Assembly: GCA_022495995.1 (NCBI GenBank)
Contig: JAFEMH010000521.1
Span: forward strand, 372,001 to 436,000
Origin: Adenophora triphylla var. japonica
Taxonomy: Eukaryota; Streptophyta; Magnoliopsida; Asterales; Campanulaceae
Direction of reading: 5' to 3'
DNA length: 64,000 nucleotides
The first letter of the stretch is position 1; the number at the start of each line of letters is the position of its first letter. Below, piece by piece: positions 55,342 to 64,000 of this stretch. The position numbers and the translations under genes are program-made. The notes under the pieces were generated by a model that saw nothing but the letters and a program-made list of their open reading frames with translations, searched no databases and was not told where the DNA came from.

Positions 55342-58300
55342 ATGTTTATCTTTCAGCTCCTCTACTTAATGGATGGTCACTCCAAGGATAATGAATGGTA
55401 TCTTGACAGTGGCTGCTTAAGACATATGACTGGAGATAGATCATTACTTGAAGATGTCATTGAAGCCAGCGGTCCATCTGTAACCTTTGGTGACAACAAC
55501 AAAGGCAAGACCATTGGGTATGGTATCATAAGGAGAGGAAACCTAACCATTGAGAAGTTTACTCTTGTTGAAGGACTCAAGCACAACCTCCTTTCAATTT
55601 CTCAATTTTGTGACAAAGGAATGCATTGCAACTTCACTTCTTCAAATTGCTTTATCAAAGATAGCATTTCCGGAGTCATCCTACTCACAGGGAATCGTAA
55701 GAGTAATATTTACATTATCGATTTAAATTTTGCATGTAGTATTACTAATCTCTGTTTTGTAGCTAAAAATGTGAGCAAAAATAGTTGGCTATGACACAAG
55801 AGGTAGAGCCACTTAAACTTCAAGTATCTAGCAAAGATTGGAAGGGAAAACCTCGTTCGTGGTTTACCCAAAGTGGCTTGGTATCATCCAGAGAAATGCA
55901 GTGCATGTCAACTTGGTAAACAAACCGCGTCGTCTTTCACCAGCAAGACCGCGCCCTCAAATGCAAGATGTTTACAACTGCTTCACATTGATTTGTTTGG
56001 ACCCGTCACCACTGCCAGCATTGGAGGAAATATATATACTTTAGTGGTGCTGGATGATTATTCAAGATATACGTGGGTTGAGATGATGATCACTAAGGAT
56101 GATTGCTATGAAATTCTAACCTCACCCTTTAGACGGCTCCAAACCCAAAAAGAAGACGACGTCGTTAGAATAAGGTCCGATAATGGAACATAATTCAAAA
56201 ACAATGGTGTTGCTAAGTATTGTGATGACCATGGGATTGATCACAATTTTTCTACTGATGGTGTTCCACAACAAAATGGGGTTGTGGAAAGAAAGAACAG
56301 GACGTTGATTGAGGCCGAAAAGACAATGATTTCAGAAGCCAAGCTTCCTCAGTATTTTTGGGCTGAAGCAATCAACACATCATGTTTCCCTAAGAACGGC
56401 TCCCTCATCAACAAAACCTACAACAAAACTCTATATGAGCTTTAGAGAGGAAGAACCCCCAACATTGCATTCTTCGAGATCTTCGGCTGCAAATGCTTTA
56501 TCCTCTACAACGGAAGAGAAAATAGAGGTAAATTTGGAGCCAAGGCCGATGAAGGTATTTTTGTTGGGTATGCTAAACATTCGAAAGCTTTTCATGTTTT
56601 CAATAAAACTAGTTTAAAGATAGTAGAATCTGTCCATGTCACTTTTGATGAACATTCTCTCCTTGAGCCACATTTGGCTCCAAATGTTGCTGATGATTTT
56701 GTTGAGACTAATGAAACAGGTGAATCCTATAAAACCGTACCTGAACCTCAAGAACTGCAAAATCCCGAAACCTCAACTGAAATTCCCTCAAATTGCAATT
56801 TTTGAACCGCACCTGAAGTTCCTACTCCAGATGCAACCGCAAGGAAAGATGTTAAAAATTCACCCATCCAACTTATTAAACATCTTCATCAAATTACTTT
56901 CCAGGACTTCGCTGAAGGAACTAACGATGTTCCAATTGAAGATCTTCAGTAAACCTCAGTTCAACCAGATTTACCCCTCGAGGTTCGTGAAGTCAGCAGT
57001 CACCCTCTCACAAATGTGATTGGTGATTTGTTTTTCGGTGTTCAAACAAGGAGATCGAACTGTGACAAGCATACTTCTTTGATATCTCAAATTGAACCCA
57101 AGAAAGTTGATGAAGCACTCCAAGATTCCAGTTGGGTCGTTGCTATGCAAGAAGAACTCAACCAGTTCGAAAGATGCAAGGTTTGGACATTAGTGCCTAG
57201 ACCTCATGATCAAGGAGTGATAGGAACAAAGTGGGCATTTAGGAATAAGAGGGATGAGAATGGAAGCATCACCATAAACAAAGCAAGGTTGGTTGCACAA
57301 GGATATAGGCAAGAAGAAGGAATCGACTACGACGAAACCTTTGCTACAGTTGCAAGACTAGAAGCTATCATAATCTTCTTAGCCTACGCCTCTTTCAAGT
57401 ATTTCAAGTTATATCAAATGGATGTAACGAGTGCTTTCATTAACGGTGAACTTCAAGAAACCATATATGTTGCTCAACCTCCTGGATTTGAAGACTCAAA
57501 ATTTCCAAATCATGTCTACAAACTCCAAAAGCTTTGTATGGACTCAAGCAAGCTCCAAGGGCGTGGTATGAGACTCTATCTAAATTTCTACTAGAAAAAG
57601 GCTTTAAATTCGGTAAAATCGATACAACTCTATTCATTGCCAAATATAACAATCATTCTTTACTTGTTCAAATTTATGTTGATGATATTATTTTTGGCTC
57701 TACTAATGAATTACTTTGTAAGCGTTTTGAAAAGCTAATGAAAAGCAAGTTTGAGATGAGCATGATGGGAGAATTGACGTTCTTCCTCGGACTTCAAATA
57801 AAACAATGTGAAGAAGGAATCTTCCTCAGCCAAGTGAAATACACAAAGGAGTTGATAAAGAAGTTTGGACTAGAGAATGCAAAAGCATACGATACTCTTA
57901 TGGCTACCGGCAATAAGCTAGATAAAGATCTAAAAGATAAGAAGGTTGATCAAACCTTATATAGAGGTATGATTGGCTTATTTCTTTATTTTACTGCTAG
58001 TAGGCCAGATATCATGTTTAGTGTTTGTGTATGTGTATGTGCACGCTATCAAGCTGATCCTAGAGAAGCACATTTAAGTGCAGTCAAGTGTATAATCCGC
58101 TATCTCTCTGGAACTACTAACCTTTGACTTTGGTATTCCAAGGATTCGAATTTTGATCTCATAGGTTATTCAGATGCAGATTATGCAGCTTGCACTATTG
58201 ATAGAAAAAGCACTAGTGGGACTTGTCACTTCCTTTAGAATAGACTAGTTGCTTGGGCCAGCAAGAAGCAAGCTTCAGTTTCAGTGTCAACCACAGAGGC

Positions 58301-58736
58301 TGAATATATTGCTGCTGGAAGTTGCTTCTGCCAAATTCTTTGGATGAAGCAACAGTTGGTGGACTATGGAATTAATGAAGGAAATTGCCCAATCATGTGT
58401 GACAACACATCAACAATTTCAGTCTCCAACAACTCTGTCATGCACTCAAAGACCAAGCATATAGATATCAAGTATCATTTCCTCAAAGACCATGTGGAAA
58501 AGGGGAATATCCATTTAGAGTATGTGGGGACAGACAACCAGATTGCTAATATCCTCACAAAGCTCTTGACTCCAAGAGGTTTTCCTTCCTCAGAGAAGAA
58601 ATGGGTATGCTTGAACTTAAATAAGTCCATACTTTTTATTACTAACTTGTGTGTTAGGTATGTGGATTTTAGGTTGAAACTCCTGTTGAGGTTTCAAACC
58701 TCACCCTTGTTGAAACCGCGTGTACAAACCGCATGA
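55342..58736 (+). pseudogene. pol of the Sirevirus-like element, eight stops and one frameshift
   Basis: Protease active site WYLDSGCLRHMTGD lies at about residues 19-32. Integrase keeps CSACQLGKQ, HIDLFGP, LDDYSRYTWVE, IRSDNGT and PQQNGVVERKNRT. RT keeps KWAFRNKRDENGS, YQMDVTSAFINGE and YVDDIIFGSTN; RNase H keeps YSDADYAA and STTEAEYIAAGS and ends LTKLLT. In-frame stops are at 55792, 55804, 56191, 56443, 56803, 56950, 58125 and 58236. One base is missing near 57534, just before YGLKQAPRAWYE. The copy has long been inactive. Only scattered AAACCGCA motifs occur in this gene. Confidence 0.88.
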
Positions 58737-60353
58737 GGTAAACCGCATATATTTTTAAAACCTCATAATGTTTCAAAACCGCAAAATCAAAACCGCGTTT
58801 CAACACTTAGACAATTTTCAAAGTTTTTCATTTCTAAGCTTTGTAGAAGCTTCAATGTGGTTTGGAATTTATTTCCTTTAAAAAATATATTTTTCAAACC
58901 GCATGCATGACTGCCACGTGGACCCAGGTAAGTTTTCCTTATTTCTCATCTGGTCCTTATTTTGACATAAGGGTATTTTTGCAAATGTTTTCTCATGTTT
59001 ATTTAAAATTCAAATGCATTTAATGCAAAAGGAACATTAGCATTAAAAACCCTCTTGTCAGCCGTCATAGGGTTATGTGCAGAAGCTGAAAGGGTGTTAT
59101 AAAGGTGGGAATGTGTGCTAATGGTACACTTAGTGGGAAGTGGAACCATCATATGCTATTTACACTCCACCCCATAACCACCTATATATACCCATTTTAG
59201 TATAACTGTTCAATCTTTACCTCTGCACTCTGTCATTCGTACCTTCTTGTCAGTTTCTCAAACACTTTCTCTATCTAAAGTCTTCTTCAAAACCTTCAAA
59301 ACCTTCAAAACCTTCATCTTTCTCCAAAATCTGAAACTTTCCATGGCTCCTAAGAAACAATTCAACGATAGGGTATGATTTCTAAACCTTAATCTCTTAC
59401 TTTTCTCCAAAATCACCATTGTTGAACTTGAAAACCTTCGAATGCCATGAACTGACTTTTGCTCATTAATGCTTTATTTCTCAGTCATTTTCTGTGAAAT
59501 TTTTTGGGTTTTGTTTGGATTACTGTTTAGAATCAGATTATGTGATTTATTTTATGATCAATACATGTTTTGGGTACTGATTTTGCAATTTACAGTTTTT
59601 CACTTTTCGAAAACCCACTTCGTATTCTTGGTGATTTCTTGATGATTCTGGGTAAAGTATAGATTTTATTGTTATATTGTTAATCTATTGCCCAATGTGA
59701 TCATTTTGATATGTTATTTTTCAATTTTGGTTAAGTTTCTTGTTGCCTCTATTCTACATGTTCTTGAGTGTTCTTCGTGTTCTTCGTAACTGTTCATATG
59801 CTTTTCTGAAAAATTCTTATGTTTTGGTTTCTATGATTTCCAATCATGTTTTTCCTTACTTAGAATTTTTTTGAAAACTTTAGATTTAAATTTGCATTTG
59901 AACCGCATCTCTCAACCGCATGCTACCATTGTTTGAAATCGCATACATAAAACCGCATACATAAAACCGCATATCATATGTGTTTCAAACCACATGGTTT
60001 TCAAAACCGCATGTTGGAAACCACATTTCTTTATATGTTGAAACCGCATGCTAACTATTTTTCAAAACCGCTTGCTGATTATTCTTGAGTGTTACTTAGT
60101 ATATAGGCTGGACACCATAACCTTCTCTCTGAACACTTCTTGGAAGTCTGAGATAAACTTGGTTTAATGATGCCACATACTAGTAATTTTCCTCTTCAAT
60201 TTTCTTATTTATTTCCTTGCCTTGTGAGACTCACAGATCACTTGGGGTTTGAAGTGTTTCACTTCTCAAACTGCACCATTGCCAAACCGCATGGATGCTA
60301 AAACCGCATGTGAACTGTGATTCCATAAATGGATCTAACTTTCAAATTTTATT
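58737..60353 (+). other. Spacer between pol and third ORF, with motif clusters and a possible first exon
   Basis: Two dense clusters of AAACCGCA occur at about 58713-58805 and 59898-60075, with more near 60280-60310. A leader with repeated AAAACCTTC (59290-59320) precedes ATGGCTCCTAAGAAACAATT (59343), a ten-codon frame ending at GTATGA (59373). This is a plausible first exon of the third ORF with an intron of about 1 kb ending near CTTACTAG at 60381. The reading phase does not match that acceptor exactly, so either the acceptor is another AG or the junction has decayed. Confidence 0.55.
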
Positions 60354-63300
60354 TTGTTGGATCCTCAATTTTTCTTACTAGGATGGGAAGTAAATGAAGC
60401 TGAGTTGAGAAGAGATGCCCTAGGAAGAGAAATGCTCAAGAAGATGGAAAACTCTGGAATTCTCCCTCTCTTCACCAAAAAACAAACCTACACCATCCCC
60501 TCTTTCATGGATCAGTTCTACACCAATGCCAAGTAGGGACAGAGAGACCTTGGAGATGGTCGTTTGATAAATTGCCTTACCACTGCTGTTGAAGGAATGG
60601 ATGTCTCAATAGACTACTTGGACATCAGAAATACATTTGGATTCAACGTTCCTAATGCTCTTGAGAGAGTTGGACAAGAGATTATGAATGAAACTGCCAC
60701 TATTACTACTGGGATCCCCACTCTTACTGGAAAGTACATGAAGATCCCTAGGAAGGACTTTGGTGAGCTGATGAGCTACCTCTGCTTCCTCGTTGGAAAA
60801 TCTTTTTGTGGGAAGACAGGAAATCATAACAACTTCACATTCCAACAATGGATGTACTGCAGTGCCATCCACAGTGAGATTCCCCTCCATTGGCCAAAGA
60901 TTCTCATGAGAGAACTCTTTGCCAGCAATGATACCTATCAATCCAAGACAAAGAATGAACACCAAAGATGGAGACCCTTCTGCAGGCTCCTCACAGCTAT
61001 TTTTGCCAACTACCTTCATTTGGAAGAGCTCAGAATATCTACCCCTGAGCTGACTGTCAACTGGGGCACTGAAGAGACCCTTGCTTTAGGTGTTTGTCAC
61101 AACTTCAGACTCCACTATGGAGATGATGAATACAAGTCCCTATATGATGCTGATACCCTTCCTACCAAGGAGTTCTACATAAAGATGAGTCCTGAAACCG
61201 CAGACACAGCGGTTGGCAAAGTAGTCAAGAAGGCCAGCAGGAAAAGGAAGACAGCTGCTGAATTGCCCAAGAAGAAAGCCAAAACCGCACCAGCACCCAA
61301 ACCGCATGCTGCTGCTACTGCTGGTCCAAGAGAAAAGGGTAAGAAGAAAATGTTGGTTGATGAACCTGATGAGATGAATGAAGAAGAAGAAGATGATGAT
61401 GGAATCCCTGCTCTGATTACTAGAGCAAGAAAAGCCAAGAAGTTAACGGAAAATTTAACTGGTGAAGATCTGGCCATGTTTTATAGAGCTGAACTGGATA
61501 GGCTGGAAAGTGAGGCTGAACTGAGAAGAGCTGCAAAAGGTAAGGCAACCTCACCTCCTCCTCAACCGCAACCTCAACCTGAACCGCAGCCTACCACTCA
61601 ACAACCTCCACCTCCCCAAACTCAAACCCCCATCCAAACACAACCTCAATCACTTATTCATTCCCCGATTCACTCTCACTATTCTTCACCTAAAAAATCT
61701 CCATCTCCAATCCAACCTCAACGAACTTCTAACCCTCCACCTTCATCCAAATCGCTATCCCCTATCCAATCGCAAGGAGCTGCAACCGCTCAGGGGGAGA
61801 AACCAAAAAGAAAAAGGTTTAAAATGGTTGCCAGGAAAACTCCCTCCAAAGGGCCAAAACGTTTTCTTAAACTTGTTGCCCAAGACTGTATGCCCATTCC
61901 TGGTGAAACCCCTTCTTATTTTGACCAAGAATCCTCTTCTCACTCTCCTTCACATTCATCCTCACATTCTGGCTATAAAACCCCTTCAGACTTAGACTCA
62001 CCTTTACCCCCTGCCTTTGATGAATGGACCACAAAACCATCCGTGGGCAAAACCATATCCACATCTGTCCTCAGAGATCCAACCCCTACACCACCTCATT
62101 CTAACCATGGCCAAACCTCCCCTCCTAAATCAAACCGCATCTAAACTCCACCCCCCTCAAAACCACCTACACCAGCTCCTTCTCCTATACATCAACAAAC
62201 CCCTCATCCTTATAAAACTCCTACACCTCCCCCCTCACCTCAACAACAAAAATCCCCTCCTCTTTCTGTTCACACTACCCAAACCAATTCAACCTCAAAC
62301 TCACCTCCCAAAACCTCAAACCTTCTCACTTCCACAATTCGTCCTCCAAACCAAACCCATATAATCCCAATCGCACATATATTCCAAACCTTACACACCC
62401 AACTACCCCAAACAACCCTCCCCTCCTAAACCTCACCCATTCTCCAAACCGCTGCTTCCACCTCAACTGCCCCTTCTTCAGACTACACCCAAATCCTATC
62501 CACCCTTCACCTAATTCAAAGCCAACTCCTCATCAACCAAGGCCATATGGTCAAGCTAACTGCCTCCAACTCCTCCCTAGAAGCCTCCAATTGCTCCCTT
62601 CAGGCTAAGGTTGAGTCTCAAACCCTAGATATGGTTATCCTTAAATCTCAACTGATTGATGCCATTAAGGGGGAGAGATCACCTTCAACCGCTGCAGCTC
62701 AAACCGCAGATATTGTTAAGACCCCAGCTGAAACCTCTTTCAATGCTTTTAAGGATGAAATAGCTGATGGGGTCAATTAAGCTTTGAATGATGTAGTTTC
62801 CAGAGAGAGTCTCAAGGTAATGCTCAACCAAGTTACTGAGCTCTTCTGTGAAACTCTTGATGAAGATATTGGAATTTTGAAGACAGAGCTGCTTGAAGCA
62901 TTTAATTCCAGATCGCAACCAGATTCTGACTTCAGATCTGTGTTGGGCTCTATGCAAGCCAGCCTTCAGAAAGAAATTGATATGCTTAAGGGGGAGCTGA
63001 TCATCAAGATGAACATCATAGGAGATATTTTATCTGCAAAGATAAACACTCTCAATGATGAATTTAATGACCGCTTGGAAAACCTCAAGGAAGGTTTCAA
63101 CTCTAAACTTAGCTCCAAAATACAAGAGTTGAAAAATTCCTTGAAGGAGAACTTGGTCGATCTAGAGCCAGTTCAAGAAGCTATCTCTTATCAGACTGCT
63201 CCAGTTCAGGGGGAGATTCACACATTCTTTAATTCCTTAAACTCCTCCTTTCACCTTCAAATTGATGAGCTCAAGAAAAATCTTGTGGCCAACACTAGAG

Positions 63301-63539
63301 CAGTTGGTGCCACCAATTCAACATCAACTCATGCACTTAATTCCTTGAGAGCAGTGGAGACCACCCTAGATAGAACCACAAAAGAAGTCAGGAGCTTGAG
63401 AAGAACTCTCAGATCAGAGAATTCAGCATTCAGACCCTCCGGACCGCATGTACCTGATCACGTCGTGGACGGACCACCTCAGCAACCGCCCCAGCAATCG
63501 CATCTTTGTAATTTCCTTTTTGCTGAACTTTTTGATTAA
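60354..63539 (+). pseudogene. Third ORF ('envelope-like') of the Sirevirus-like element, four in-frame stops
   Basis: One frame of about 1060 codons is interrupted by TAG at 60534 and TAA at 62142, 62427 and 62778, with no frameshift. The region 60564-61160 has a globular domain (FGFNVPNALERVGQEIM, then FTFQQWMYCSAIHSEIPLHW) like the 'putative plant transposon protein' family. Then come KKASRKRKTAAELPKKKAK (about 61225-61285, a strong nuclear-localisation-type cluster), an acidic stretch (about 61350-61410), a Pro/Gln/Ser-rich low-complexity region (61550-62480), and long heptad-rich helices (62550-63430). I see no signal peptide or membrane segment. The first part before 60564 may be the end of exon 2. 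The label envelope-like comes from position only; the sequence fits a nuclear or structural coiled-coil protein at least as well. Confidence 0.75.
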
Positions 63540-64000
63540 GTTAGACCGCACTCTCTTTGTATTTTTTTTTGGTCTAACTTCTTTTGGCTATGTTTTATTT
63601 TGCTTTCCTACCCTTGTAATATGTAACTTCAAAGGTAGTAATGAAAAATGCATCACTGATTGAATTCAAACCTTGTTCATATGGCCTCAATGGGAAAATA
63701 AAATGGAGCACCCCTGAACCTGAAATAAATAATCAAAAGAAACAATGAAATTGTTTTAAAACCTCATTCAAATATTCTTTAACTTAAAATCATATTTTTG
63801 AATTGAAGTTTAAACATTCAGTTTAAATCGCATTTAAACTTAAACTCATATTTTCTAAGTGCACTGAATGCATTTCTATACTTTCAAATTGTAAGTTTTA
63901 ATTCCTTCAATAGTATAGAAATCTATAACTTAAGCTAGTGTGTGCAATGACTTGGGACATGACTTACCATGTGTAAGTACCCAAATCTGGCTCATGCCTT
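63540..64000 (+). other. 3' region of the Sirevirus-like element, running off the window
   Basis: AT-rich, no ORF I can support. It holds a GACCGCAC motif at 63544 and a T run at 63562-63571. No polypurine tract or LTR start is seen before 64000. Confidence 0.4.

Larger units (their letters stand above)
53306..64000 (+). mobile_element. Sirevirus-like copia element with a third ORF (right end outside window)
   Basis: From left to right: a 5' LTR ending CCAACA at 54705, a primer site (54708-54719), a shortened gag (54777-55304), decayed pol (55342-58736), a 1.6-kb intron-like spacer, and a third ORF (60354-63539). A large ORF after pol is characteristic of Sirevirus-type copia elements, where it is called envelope-like. 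The RNase H region (YSDADYAA, STTEAEYIAAGS) also fits that lineage. The left LTR edge is uncertain: TGTTGG at 53650 pairs with the CCAACA end, but the motif cluster at 53446-53615 looks like element sequence, so the LTR may start near 53379. The 3' LTR is not in the window. Confidence 0.8.

Overview
This window is repeat-rich nuclear DNA from a flowering plant, probably a eudicot. I cannot name the species. The evidence is the set of plant-type LTR retrotransposons (Athila-like, Ogre/Tat-like, two copia lineages and a Sirevirus-like copia), the plant MITEs, and one intronless chloroplast PPR-SMR gene. Nothing prokaryotic is present. Most of the 64 kb consists of elements nested inside other elements, and many boundaries can be fixed by target-site duplications (TSDs).

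Layout. 1-6763: an Athila-like Ty3 element on the minus strand that encodes only Gag and protease; its 3' LTR is cut by the window edge. It sits inside a minus-strand copy (6764-9228) of the 'third ORF' of a Sirevirus-like element. That copy is cut again at 9229 by an Ogre/Tat-like Ty3 element (9229 to about 13722) with one LTR, a tRNA-Arg-type primer site, and broken gag and protease. 13856-20164: an old copia element with TSD TATAA; a hAT-type MITE with an 8-bp TSD sits in its right LTR. 20550-22658: the only intact host gene, the orthologue of Arabidopsis SOT1 (At5g46580), a chloroplast PPR-SMR protein for plastid rRNA maturation. 22929-32238: a younger copia element with near-intact pol (one stop) and damaged gag; its leader carries a complete 1.6-kb mini-LTR element (24143-25781, TSD GTGAG).

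32829-49930 is the most unusual part. It is a 17-kb tandem array of five long LTRs (about 2.6 kb each) alternating with four internal segments of exactly 188 bp. Each segment carries a primer-binding site and a polypurine tract but no genes. The whole array has a single TSD (GTTAA). LTR4 holds a Stowaway MITE and a 2.5-kb solo LTR of another family; LTR1 has an internal 1.26-kb duplication; LTR4 and LTR5 have deletions.

49931-53305 is unassigned sequence with a solo copia-type LTR (50583-52107, TSD ATAAT) and an unidentified 210-codon ORF behind a TATA box. From about 53380 to the end is a Sirevirus-like copia element: LTR, primer site, shrunken gag, decayed pol, then a long third ORF (60354-63539). 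That ORF has four in-frame stops but no frameshift. A basic NLS-like region, a Pro/Gln-rich region and a long coiled coil can be seen in it. This element is peppered, in coding and non-coding parts alike, with the short motif AAACCGCA.

Several LTRs here also carry small clusters of GC-rich palindromes, in three families just upstream of the TATA box. Repeat families were assigned from motifs by eye; identities, ages and copy numbers were not computed.
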